From Paenibacillus silvae (lineage in GTDB: Bacteria; Bacillota; Bacilli; Paenibacillales; Paenibacillaceae), in contig NZ_BMFU01000010.1 in the NCBI RefSeq assembly GCF_014639235.1, positions 1-64,000 on the forward strand: a DNA stretch of 64,000 nucleotides. The letters run 5' to 3'. Below the pieces are notes generated by a model. That model had not been told where the DNA came from. It did no database searches and saw only the letters and a list, made by a program, of their open reading frames with translations. A program made the translations under genes and the position numbers. Numbering within the stretch: position 1 is the first letter of the stretch; each line of letters opens with the position of its first letter. This document shows, piece by piece, positions 33,544 through 41,711 of this stretch.

Positions 33544-36500
33544 TTACGAATACAGCCATACCCGCATTAATGACAATAATTGATCCGTTTGAATCGGTTT
33601 CTTCACATAATCGGATGCTCCGGCCTCGATACACTTGCTGCGGTCTTCTTTCATCGCCTTGGCCGTAAGTGCTATAATCGGCAGCTTCTCAAACCTTGGA
33701 TTCTGCCTGATCCGGGTCATCGCTTCATAACCGTCCATCTCTGGCATCATCATGTCCATAAGCACGAGATCAAATTCAGGATTGTTCTCTAGTGCTTCAA
33801 GCGCTTCACGGCCGTTCTCGGCAAACGTGACATCCATCCGATATCCCTCAAGCACACTGGATAACGCAAACACATTCCGAATATCGTCATCCACAAGTAA
33901 AATCTTCTTGCCTTCAAACAAGGTTTCTTTATTGTGCAGCTTCTGCAAAATGCGGCGCTTGTCTTCTGGCAGGTTAGCCTCTACCCGATGCAAGAACAAG
34001 GTAGTTTCATCCAGCAGACGTTCCGGCGACTTCACATCTTTGATAATGATCGATTCTGCATATTTGCGAAGCTTCAGCTCTTCCTTGGAATCCAGCTCTT
34101 TGCCTGTATAAATAATAATTGGCAGATCATTCAAATATTCATCGTCACGAATCTGGTCCAGCAGCTCAAAGCCGGTCATATCCGTCAGCATCAGATCCAG
34201 CACCATACAATCGTAACGCTGGCTGTGCAGCTCATTTAGTGCTTCCTGGCCCGTTGAAACGGCAGTAATCGCAACATCATCATGACCGATTAATTCAATG
34301 ATTGCTTTACGCTGAATCTCGTCATCCTCCACAATGAGCAGACGTTTCAACTGATTGGCGGTATAGGATTCGATATGTGAGAAAGCTTTATCCAGTGAAT
34401 CCTTGCTGGAAGGTTTCTTCAGATATGCAATGGCTCCCATCATCAATCCCTGCTTCATATCATCAACAACGGAGATGACATGCACCGGAATATGACGTGT
34501 CACCGAGCTGCTTTTTAACTCCCCAAGAATGGTCCATCCGTCCATCACGGGCAGCTGAATATCCAGAATGATGGCATCTGGCAAATATTCACGAGCCATC
34601 TCCAGGCCGATATCTCCTTGCAGAGCAACCAGTGCCTTGAAGCCTCTTCCTCTCGCCATATCCATCAAAATTTGCGCAAACTTCACATCATCTTCAATAA
34701 TCAGCAGTGTTTTGTCGCCTTCCATCAGATGCTCCAGATCATCCTTGATTCGGGCTTGCTCTGAATGGCGAGCTGGGGTTAGATGGGATACCCGGCTGCG
34801 TTCCGGATCAGGAGCGAGAATGGATTGATGAGACGAGCGCTCGGTTGCCATGTAGGACTGCTGCTCCTGATATGGCTCCGAAGAGACCGCCGCTTCCCGG
34901 GTCGCTTCTTCCTCCGCCAGCTCGGCTTCTTCATGATTATCAGGCAGGAACAGCGTAAAGGTGCTTCCGACCCCTTCCGAGGATTCCACCTGTATAGCTC
35001 CGCCAAGCAGGCGTGCCAGCTCACGGCTGATGGACAAGCCAAGACCAGTCCCCCCATATTTACGGCTGGTGGTACCATCCACCTGCTGGAACGCTTCAAA
35101 GATCAGATCTGTTTTATCTGACGGAATGCCAATCCCTGTATCTTTGATGCTGAAGCCGAGATAGTCCTGATTCGTATTCAGATATCCAGGCAGCTCATCC
35201 GGCTTCATTCGCCGTGCATTCAGCGTCACCGAACCACGGTTTGTGAACTTGAATGCGTTCGACAGCAGATTGCGTAAAATTTGCTTTACACGATGACTGT
35301 CTGTATAGACCCAATCCGGCAGTGAAGTGTCAAAATCAATATGGAGGTCCAGTTCTTTCTTGTTCGCCATCGGCCCAAAGTTCTGAGTAACAAAGCTCGT
35401 CAGCTCATCCATGCGTACCATCTCATAATTGATATCCATCTTGCCCGCGTCCACTTTCGACAAGTCCAGGATTTCGTCAATCATTTTGAGCAGGTCGGCT
35501 CCCGACATATAAATGGTTTGCGCATATTCCTGCTGCTTGCTGCTGAGATTGCCATCCTTGTTCTCCGACAATAATTGAGACAATATGAGCAGACTGTTCA
35601 GCGGCGTTCGCAGTTCATGCGACATATTGGCCAGAAATTCCGACTTGTACTTGCTGGTCATCGACAACTGCATGGCCTGCTGTTCAAGCTGTGTCTTTGT
35701 TTTCTCAATTTCATCATTTTTCTCTTCCACTTCCCGAACCTGCTCTTCCAGCGCCCGGGTCTTGGCTATCAATTCGGTATTAAAATGCTCCAGTTCCTCC
35801 TGTTGACGCTGCAGCAGTTCTTCGGACTTTTTCAGTGCACCTGTCTGTTCCTCCAGGTTCTCATTGGAGCGACGCAATTCTTCCTGCTGTGTCTGCAGCT
35901 CCTCGGACTGCACTTGCAATTCCTCGGTAAGGGCCTGAGACTCCCGCAGCAGCTCCTCGACACGCAGACGCCGCCGCACATTGTTAAGAATGACACCCAA
36001 ATTCATAATGAGCTGAGCAAACAGCTGTTTATGAAGCTCACTGAATCCTTCGAAGGAAGCCAGTTCAACGACACCAATCAACTCGTCTTCAAACACTACA
36101 GGGTAGATCATAATGCCGGCAGCCCTTGACGAGCCAGAAGCCGAACCGATGCTTACATAATGATCAGGAGTGTGATCCAAAACAATCGGACTCATGTCCA
36201 GCGCCGCTTGACCAATCAAACCTTCCCCGACTCGATAGACTTCTCGGCCAAGTTCTCCATTCTCTTCAAAAGCATAGGAACCGTAACGTCTCAGTTCATC
36301 CGGATGCTTTTCCTCGTCGATCAGATACACCACACCCAGCTGAGCACCAAGCACAGGTGTAAATTCACTGATAAACATCTGGGAAATTTGACGAATGGAT
36401 CCGATGCCCCGGAGCAATTCAGGCACTCTTGCAATGTTGGAGCTCATCCAATTCTGATCCTGCTGGGCCTGTACATAGGCCTTCTCGATCTCCTGCTTCT

Positions 36501-37269
36501 CTTGCAGATCGTTCGAAACGTCCTTGAACACGGACGCGATTTGACCGATCTCATCTGTGGACTTGATCTGAATTCGCTGAATTGTTTTATATCTGCCTTT
36601 GCCAAAACTCGTAATCATCATAGATACCGTATTCAAACCGCGTGTAATACTCGGAAGCACCCACAGGATTACCCCAAGGGCAAGCAGCAAGCCGGCAACC
36701 ATCATACTCGTCGTAATCTGGACCGCTCGGGTATACGCTTCATTGGCAGACTTGATCTCGGCATCAATCTCCTGATCCTGATAACGGGAGAGCGCGTTCA
36801 AGCTATCTACCGCTTCTTTCTGCACGGCAAGTCCTGTGGAATTGCGATAGTTGTTCGCATCCTGCACCCGATTTTGCGCCATCAGACTGACGATTCTGTT
36901 GGCATAATTCGTATAGGCATCCCATGCATTGTTAACACGATCTACAAGCTGATGCTCAGAGGCGGTATCTGCACGGTCTCTCACCTGCTCCAGATATCCA
37001 GCGCCCTTTTCCTTCATTTCTTTCAGATCGCCTTCTGCTGCACTGATGGAATTGGTCGGATTAAGCAGCAAGTTAGCGAGCACTTTGGCAATATCATTGA
37101 CTTCTCCCCGTGCCGCAGAAGTAAAGCGCACTTTCATATAACGCTCCTGATACATCTGGTCAATCTGCTCATTACTGCTGTTCAGCCGTTCATAACTTAC
37201 AAAGGTAAGAGCAATTAAAATGACCATCAAGGCGGTAAAACCAATCAGCAGTTTATTCCTGATTTTCAT
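33544..37269 (-). CDS. Membrane hybrid histidine kinase with HAMP, GAF and three receivers (RsbK-like)
   Basis: 1241 residues. TM1 (about 7-25), an extracytoplasmic four-helix sensor (about 26-185, CHASE3/4HB-like) and TM2 (about 187-207) lead to HAMP (about 208-260) and GAF (about 285-430). A long Glu/Gln coiled coil (about 435-540) precedes HisKA with H551 in MSHELRTP and HATPase_c (about 655-778). Three receivers follow with acceptors D903, D1025 and D1172. Organisation matches B. cereus RsbK but with two additional receivers. Its start overlaps the rsbY-like stop by 4 bp. Confidence 0.88.
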   Translation of the reverse strand: MKIRNKLLIGFTALMVILIALTFVSYERLNSSNEQIDQMYQERYMKVRFTSAARGEVNDIAKVLANLLLNPTNSISAAEGDLKEMKEKGAGYLEQVRDRADTASEHQLVDRVNNAWDAYTNYANRIVSLMAQNRVQDANNYRNSTGLAVQKEAVDSLNALSRYQDQEIDAEIKSANEAYTRAVQITTSMMVAGLLLALGVILWVLPSITRGLNTVSMMITSFGKGRYKTIQRIQIKSTDEIGQIASVFKDVSNDLQEKQEIEKAYVQAQQDQNWMSSNIARVPELLRGIGSIRQISQMFISEFTPVLGAQLGVVYLIDEEKHPDELRRYGSYAFEENGELGREVYRVGEGLIGQAALDMSPIVLDHTPDHYVSIGSASGSSRAAGIMIYPVVFEDELIGVVELASFEGFSELHKQLFAQLIMNLGVILNNVRRRLRVEELLRESQALTEELQVQSEELQTQQEELRRSNENLEEQTGALKKSEELLQRQQEELEHFNTELIAKTRALEEQVREVEEKNDEIEKTKTQLEQQAMQLSMTSKYKSEFLANMSHELRTPLNSLLILSQLLSENKDGNLSSKQQEYAQTIYMSGADLLKMIDEILDLSKVDAGKMDINYEMVRMDELTSFVTQNFGPMANKKELDLHIDFDTSLPDWVYTDSHRVKQILRNLLSNAFKFTNRGSVTLNARRMKPDELPGYLNTNQDYLGFSIKDTGIGIPSDKTDLIFEAFQQVDGTTSRKYGGTGLGLSISRELARLLGGAIQVESSEGVGSTFTLFLPDNHEEAELAEEEATREAAVSSEPYQEQQSYMATERSSHQSILAPDPERSRVSHLTPARHSEQARIKDDLEHLMEGDKTLLIIEDDVKFAQILMDMARGRGFKALVALQGDIGLEMAREYLPDAIILDIQLPVMDGWTILGELKSSSVTRHIPVHVISVVDDMKQGLMMGAIAYLKKPSSKDSLDKAFSHIESYTANQLKRLLIVEDDEIQRKAIIELIGHDDVAITAVSTGQEALNELHSQRYDCMVLDLMLTDMTGFELLDQIRDDEYLNDLPIIIYTGKELDSKEELKLRKYAESIIIKDVKSPERLLDETTLFLHRVEANLPEDKRRILQKLHNKETLFEGKKILLVDDDIRNVFALSSVLEGYRMDVTFAENGREALEALENNPEFDLVLMDMMMPEMDGYEAMTRIRQNPRFEKLPIIALTAKAMKEDRSKCIEAGASDYVKKPIQTDQLLSLMRVWLYS

Positions 37270-38435
37270 TCAGCTTCCGCCCCTTTATCCAGAGTAATCC
37301 ACACCAGACATTTATCATCATCACGTTCGGGATTCAAATCATCGTTAAAAAACAGCTGCTGCATTGCTTCTTCGTTCCATTCATGCGAGCCCTTCAATTG
37401 TTCGATCAGAAATTCCAGCTGCTGCTCCTGATCTCCCTGTACCGCCTCAAGCAATCCATCCGTATAAAGTGCAATATGTCCATCCCCTTCATAATGAATG
37501 GTCTGTGGTTCAATATCCATTTTATCGAACAGCCCTACAGGACAGCATACGCTGTCAAACGAGGTCACACTGCCGTCACTGCGGAAAAATAAAGCTGGCG
37601 GATGCCCCGCATTCACATAATCAATGCGTTTCATCCGGGTATCCACAACCAAGTAGATGGCAGTAAAATAATACTGTACCAGTTGTTTACCGAGATGCAG
37701 CTGATTGAAGCGCCGATTCAGCTCCTGAATGACCTTCTCCGGGTCTACATAAGTGGTTACCGTATCCTTGAGCACAGATGCGATAAACATGGTGAACAGA
37801 GAGGACGATATGCCATGCCCCATCATATCCAGCAGCAATACGCCATAACGTCCTTCTCCGAGCGGATACCACGAATAGAGGTCACCTGCCAGCTCGAAGG
37901 ACGGTTTGTAGATGGCATGCACCTGGAACAATGGATCTTCAATCGCATGGCTCAGCACCGCGTTCTGTACCATTGCTGCCAGCTTCAGCTCATCCTGTAT
38001 GCGCTGGTCGCGCTCCTTATGCCAGTCTTTCTCCTGCTTTAAGCGTAAGGCCAATCGAATTCGTGCCATCAGCTCCACTTTGTTAATTGGTTTTGTTACA
38101 TAATCAGATGCACCTGCATCGAGCGCTTCCGCCAGCTTTTTGGAATCGCCGATGGCAGTCACCATAATAATCGGGATATCCTTCAGATTTTCGAATTTCT
38201 GCACAATACTGCATGCCTCAATGCCATCCATCTCGGGCATCATCATATCCAGCAAAATCAGGTCAATATCCGACGGCTGGGGACGCAATTCGCTAGCTTC
38301 CTCACCAATCCCCAATATTTCGAACATCTCCATTGCCGAGCTTGCTGTCACAATATCGCGATAGTTTTCCTTTTTCAAAATTTCTCGAATGATAATGACA
38401 TTCGTCGGATTGTCGTCAACAATAAGTATTCTCAT
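37266..38435 (-). CDS. Response regulator with PP2C (SpoIIE-type) phosphatase output, RsbY-like
   Basis: 389 residues. An N-terminal receiver (acceptor D63 in LLLDMMMPEMDG, Lys in YVTKPI) and a short coiled linker (about 125-160) lead to a SpoIIE/PP2C domain. Its metal-binding motifs are ELAGDLYSW, LLDMMGHG and LYTDGLLEA. By analogy with B. cereus RsbY and B. subtilis RsbU/RsbP it should dephosphorylate RsbV-P and release SigB. The ribosome site AAGGAG precedes the ATG. First gene of the island's minus-strand cluster, behind a SigB-like promoter. Confidence 0.9.
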   Translation of the reverse strand: MRILIVDDNPTNVIIIREILKKENYRDIVTASSAMEMFEILGIGEEASELRPQPSDIDLILLDMMMPEMDGIEACSIVQKFENLKDIPIIMVTAIGDSKKLAEALDAGASDYVTKPINKVELMARIRLALRLKQEKDWHKERDQRIQDELKLAAMVQNAVLSHAIEDPLFQVHAIYKPSFELAGDLYSWYPLGEGRYGVLLLDMMGHGISSSLFTMFIASVLKDTVTTYVDPEKVIQELNRRFNQLHLGKQLVQYYFTAIYLVVDTRMKRIDYVNAGHPPALFFRSDGSVTSFDSVCCPVGLFDKMDIEPQTIHYEGDGHIALYTDGLLEAVQGDQEQQLEFLIEQLKGSHEWNEEAMQQLFFNDDLNPERDDDKCLVWITLDKGAEAE

Positions 38436-38548
38436 TTGTTTCTCCTTATCTGTGGCGTCCGGGTTTGTCGATAATTATGCATTCAGCGAACAACCTTATT
38501 TATACAAATTTTGCGTTCAAAGTGGCAGTAGACATAATAATTCATAGT

Positions 38549-38575
38549 ATAACTATACGGATAGAACCATGAAAC
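38549..38575 (-). promoter_or_regulatory. SigB-like promoter of the rsbY-like gene
   Basis: Minus-strand GTTTCA (38570-38575), 15 bp, AGTTAT (38549-38554), about 114 bp before the start codon. The rest of the 38436-38661 gap shows no gene. Confidence 0.5.
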
Positions 38576-38661
38576 TTCTATTCACAAATCACACCAGCAA
38601 GGGGCATTTTCTTCCATGAAACATTTGTTTTTGCATTGTTACAGCCCCGCCTTCAAACTTG

Positions 38662-38714
38662 CAAAAACATAGATAAGGAATGGGGGTAAACCCCATTCCT
38701 TATCTATGTTTTTG
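38662..38714. terminator. Exceptionally long perfect hairpin terminator
   Basis: A 24-bp perfect stem with a 5-nt loop (arms 38662-38685 and 38691-38714), starting CAAAAACATAG and ending CTATGTTTTTG. The AT ends give T-runs in both directions. It ends the yflT-like gene on the minus strand and insulates the rsbY promoter region. Confidence 0.85.
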
Positions 38715-38784
38715 ATTAAGCCCTTACGGAAGGGTTCCGCAAGACGTTCACTTCGTTCTTAAACCTGCTGCCAGGTTTGAAGGT

Positions 38785-39129
38785 TCAATCTTTCTTTTTG
38801 GCAATCACCAGCACCTTGCCTTTATCCAATTCACTTTCGTAGAAATCAGCCTCGGCTTCGGTGAAACCCATCGATACAATCTTGGCCCGAAGTTCGTCAC
38901 CGCGTGAGCGGAACAGATTCGCCATGGAATCAAACACCCCTTCTTCCTTGATACCAATCTCTTTGGCATCTGCAGTATCTGCAATGCGATCTGTACGATC
39001 CTTCTCATGGGCAAGTACGAAGATATGATCAGCCAAGTATCCAGTAGTTTGCAGCTCTTTCACCGCTTCTACTGCCTGAACTCCGTTTTCTACCACCTTA
39101 GCATAAGCTTGCGCGTTGGTTGAATTCAT
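38785..39129 (-). CDS. YflT-domain general stress protein
   Basis: 114 residues, soluble. The YflT (GS17M-like) pattern VVENGVQAVEAVKELQTTGYLADHIFVLAHEK (about 12-43) is followed by an FTEAEADFYESELDKGKVLV segment. Family members belong to the SigB general stress regulon in Bacillus. The start at 39129 is chosen because the upstream in-frame residues lie over the promoter. A good SigB-like promoter precedes it. Confidence 0.85.
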   Translation of the reverse strand: MNSTNAQAYAKVVENGVQAVEAVKELQTTGYLADHIFVLAHEKDRTDRIADTADAKEIGIKEEGVFDSMANLFRSRGDELRAKIVSMGFTEAEADFYESELDKGKVLVIAKKKD

Positions 39130-39178
39130 CGTTTCCACTCTCCTCTGATTGATCTTCTTTATCGAGCTCTTATAGTAT

Positions 39179-39204
39179 ATAACCATACTATTTTGTATTG
39201 AAAC
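39179..39204 (-). promoter_or_regulatory. SigB-like promoter of the yflT-like gene
   Basis: Minus-strand GTTTCA (39199-39204), 14 bp, GGTTAT (39179-39184), 50 bp before the start codon. One of the best matches in the window. Confidence 0.7.
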
Positions 39205-39223
39205 GGAAGTCGAATGATAGATG

Positions 39224-39760
39224 TCAGGAAACTGTGTCATCAAATAAATCAATACCCCTAATCTCGCTTGAGCCCGGTTTCATATACACTTTGATCGCAT
39301 AATGACCGCGAAGGTATACTTCGCCATCCTCCGCGACATAATGAGGTTCGCCAAGCGCTTGATGAATGGCGTCAATCTGCATCGGCAGTACAGTGCCGTT
39401 CAAGCTCCAATGCTCTTGGAAGCCCTCCACATGTACATACTGAATCATTCCAGTATCTTCGCATATTCCAACTTTTACATCATCAAAATGATATTCATCG
39501 CATCCCAAGTACGGGTCCTCTTTGATCGCGGATGGCTGACCCATTCGGGCCAGCAATTCATTCTTCCTCTCCTCCAGTGAGACACCATTCAGAGTCCGGA
39601 ATTGCTCGTACGTCTCGGAACGATCATTCGCCGATGTAATCTCCGGCATCTGCTCCTCCATTACCGTCCATTGCAAGTCATGAGCAGCAGGTGGCGCTGC
39701 CGGTTGAACGGAAAAGGGAGAAATTATGCTAAACACCGTCACTAACAGTAGTTCCATCAT
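39224..39760 (-). CDS. Putative secreted protein
   Basis: 178 residues. The N-terminal hydrophobic stretch (MELLLVTVFSIISPFSVQP) with an Ala/Pro-rich region after it looks like a signal peptide. The mature part is acidic, with a pattern (NELLARMGQPSAIKEDPYLGCDEYHF, ALGEPHYVAEDGEVYL) that repeats a GQP/GEP turn like DUF4309-type proteins; not assigned. It lies 68 bp after the DUF948 gene on the same strand. Confidence 0.6.
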   Translation of the reverse strand: MMELLLVTVFSIISPFSVQPAAPPAAHDLQWTVMEEQMPEITSANDRSETYEQFRTLNGVSLEERKNELLARMGQPSAIKEDPYLGCDEYHFDDVKVGICEDTGMIQYVHVEGFQEHWSLNGTVLPMQIDAIHQALGEPHYVAEDGEVYLRGHYAIKVYMKPGSSEIRGIDLFDDTVS

Positions 39761-39828
39761 GTTTCTCACCCTTTCATCAGGTTCATCACCGCTCTGAAGG
39801 TTTCACCAGCATTCAGCAAACGGTCATG

Positions 39829-40332
39829 TTATTTACGCAGCCGCTGCCATACGTTGGCCGCAATATCCACATATCCCATCCAGTTCTTCCCGCCTTTGGC
39901 TTCATCATGATATGTAGCATCATAAGATTGCAGCGTACGCTCTGTTTGCGTTGCAGGTGGCGCCGTCACATGACTGGATTGAGCTGCTTTGTCTGCTTCT
40001 GCTCGCTTCGTCTGAAACTTGGTCATCAGTGTGCTGGATACCTGCTTGGCTGCTGCCGTCACTTCACTGAGCACTTCTCCCAGATTCTCAACCGATTCCA
40101 GAACCGGATCAATCTTTTTGATTTTGTGCTGTACATCAGCAGTGATATCATTGGCATGTCTTACGGTCTGCTTTACTTCATAACTAAGCTCGTCTACGGT
40201 TTTTTGCACTTCTTGCAGTGTGCGGGATACGTTGTCCAGTGAGCCCTGAGCCGCTTTCAGGGTGCGGATTAAAAAGAAAACCAGTACAGCAAATGCCACT
40301 GCAATCAGGGCCACGCTAAGTTGATAGATCAT
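39829..40332 (-). CDS. DUF948 (YtxG-like) general stress protein
   Basis: 167 residues. One N-terminal transmembrane segment (about 4-24) with the AVLVFFLIRTLKAAQGSL pattern is followed by a long coiled coil (about 25-110), typical of DUF948. In B. subtilis ytxG is in a SigB-dependent operon with ytxH, which here lies 13 kb away. A SigB-like promoter is present. Confidence 0.85.
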   Translation of the reverse strand: MIYQLSVALIAVAFAVLVFFLIRTLKAAQGSLDNVSRTLQEVQKTVDELSYEVKQTVRHANDITADVQHKIKKIDPVLESVENLGEVLSEVTAAAKQVSSTLMTKFQTKRAEADKAAQSSHVTAPPATQTERTLQSYDATYHDEAKGGKNWMGYVDIAANVWQRLRK

Positions 40333-40380
40333 ACAAAAACCTCTCTTTCCATAGTTGCGTGCGGTTTGGTTATTGCTTTA

Positions 40381-40406
40381 GTACCCGGGCATTTACCGGG
40401 CGAAAC
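40381..40406 (-). promoter_or_regulatory. SigB-like promoter of the DUF948 gene
   Basis: Minus-strand GTTTCG (40401-40406), 14 bp, GGGTAC (40381-40386), 49 bp before the start codon. Confidence 0.65.
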
Positions 40407-40456
40407 AAAAGAAGAGTGTTCCCGGGATTCCGTCTAGAAGAAGAAAAATCCACCAT

Positions 40457-40482
40457 GTTTCAACAGTTTCGACCCCGGTTAA
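40457..40482 (+). promoter_or_regulatory. SigB-like promoter of the DUF1328 gene
   Basis: GTTTCA (40457-40462), 14 bp, GGTTAA (40477-40482), 70 bp before the start codon. It is divergent from, and 50 bp away from, the SigB-like promoter of the DUF948 gene. Confidence 0.6.
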
Positions 40483-40552
40483 GGTTAGACTACGCAGGGC
40501 AGTGAGACAGCATCGTTCACGCCAAAACAATATCACGAAAGGATGATCTCTC

Positions 40553-40717
40553 ATGTTGAAATGGTCTGTTATTTTTCTGATTATTGCGCTGGTCGCTGGT
40601 ATCTTTGGTTTCTTTGGCATTGTTGAAGCCGCAGCTTCCATTGCAAAAGTGTTGTTCTTTATCTTTGTTGTACTTTTTGTCATCTCCCTCATTACGGGAA
40701 GAAGCCGAATGCGATAA
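40553..40717 (+). CDS. DUF1328 (YtjA-type) small membrane protein
   Basis: 54 residues starting MLKWSVIFLIIALVAG. Two hydrophobic segments (about 4-22 and 30-48) with the GFFGIVEAAASIAKVLFFIF pattern are the DUF1328 signature. It is preceded by AAAGGATG and a SigB-like promoter, and followed by a terminator. Family members are stress-induced in several bacteria; molecular function unknown. Confidence 0.88.
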   Translation: MLKWSVIFLIIALVAGIFGFFGIVEAAASIAKVLFFIFVVLFVISLITGRSRMR

Positions 40718-40755
40718 AGTCACTATTGCCTGATCTGAATCATGTGATTACATAC

Positions 40756-40790
40756 AAAAGCCGATGATGCCTCCGGGTACGTCGGCTTTT
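40756..40790 (+). terminator. Intrinsic terminator after the DUF1328 gene
   Basis: Perfect 9-bp stem AAAAGCCGA/TCGGCTTTT with a T-rich tail. The remaining 40791-41010 gap shows no gene. Confidence 0.75.
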
Positions 40791-41016
40791 GTTTGTTTAC
40801 ATGCAGGTAAACTTTCCTATTTTCTATATCTATGTATTACGCTCCCTCCTGCTTTATTCCAACATCAACCGCCGAAAACCCCTGAAAAAACAGGACTAAA
40901 TTGACATAACAAGCCGGATTCCATGCCACGAAAGTATGATTTTTACAAGCCTGTTATATACCCGCAAATGCTCCAGTTGACTCTGGAGAAACAAAGAAAA
41001 TATTGTTATAATTTGT

Positions 41017-41043
41017 GATTCATAGGCTAGGTTGCTTGGTTAT
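41017..41043 (+). promoter_or_regulatory. SigB-like promoter of the secreted SH3-like protein, next to an extended -10
   Basis: GATTCA (41017-41022), 15 bp, GGTTAT (41038-41043), 51 bp before the start; hexamers and spacing are identical to the rsbV site. A TGTTATAAT extended -10 at about 41004-41012 may give SigA transcription as well. Confidence 0.5.
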
Positions 41044-41094
41044 TTTTAACACAGGACAACAAAAACTACATATCTAACCGAGGAGGAAAAACAA

Positions 41095-41607
41095 ATGAAA
41101 AAAATCGTAAGTTTTGCCGCTGCTCTAACTTTGATGGGTTCCATGGCTGCCGCTGCGGGTGCAGAGGAAGCGGTTACGGGCACAGTAAACACAACATCCG
41201 GTACAGAAGCGACTTCAACTACACCAGCGGAAACAACTCCAGCTGTTGAAGTGAATAAACCTGCTGTAGAGACCGTTGAAGGCAAAGCAGAAACCGTGAC
41301 TGGCACAACCGTTGATTCTACAGGTACTGAAGGCACTTCAACAACGACAGAAACACCATCCAATACAGACATCAAGTTTGAAGAGCCTCTTGTGAAACCA
41401 GGGGATGAAGTCACTGCACCAACAATGCTGCTGAACCTGCTGGAGCGCACCTGGTTCTATGATGCACCAAACGGCAAACCGATTGGCGCTCTGGGAGCTC
41501 AGATCGTTGATACAACAGGTGAGGTTGTTGACGGATTCGACGGCGGCGAATGGGTTCAAGTGTACACCTGGAAAGGCAAAGCTTGGATTCACGTTGCGAT
41601 TCAATAA
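41095..41607 (+). CDS. Secreted protein with Thr-rich linker and SH3-like C-terminal domain
   Basis: 170 residues. A clear signal peptide (KKIVSFAAALTLMGSMAAAAGAEE, cleavage near residue 23) precedes a low-complexity Thr/Glu/Val linker (about 25-95). A compact C-terminal domain (about 105-170) with RTWFYDAPNGKPIGALG and GEWVQVYTWKGKAWIHV resembles a bacterial SH3 wall-binding module. Probably exported and wall-associated. Followed by its own terminator. Confidence 0.75.
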   Translation: MKKIVSFAAALTLMGSMAAAAGAEEAVTGTVNTTSGTEATSTTPAETTPAVEVNKPAVETVEGKAETVTGTTVDSTGTEGTSTTTETPSNTDIKFEEPLVKPGDEVTAPTMLLNLLERTWFYDAPNGKPIGALGAQIVDTTGEVVDGFDGGEWVQVYTWKGKAWIHVAIQ

Positions 41608-41634
41608 TATCGTATAATCGTTTCTTATATAAGT

Positions 41635-41672
41635 AAAGAGGACAGCGCGTGTTGCGTCTGTCCTCTTTTTTA
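41635..41672 (+). terminator. Intrinsic terminator after the secreted SH3-like gene
   Basis: Perfect stem AGAGGACAG/CTGTCCTCT followed by TTTTTT. Confidence 0.85.
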
Positions 41673-41711
41673 GATGTACACGTAATTGTTATATTTTCAC
41701 GTTGAAAAAAA

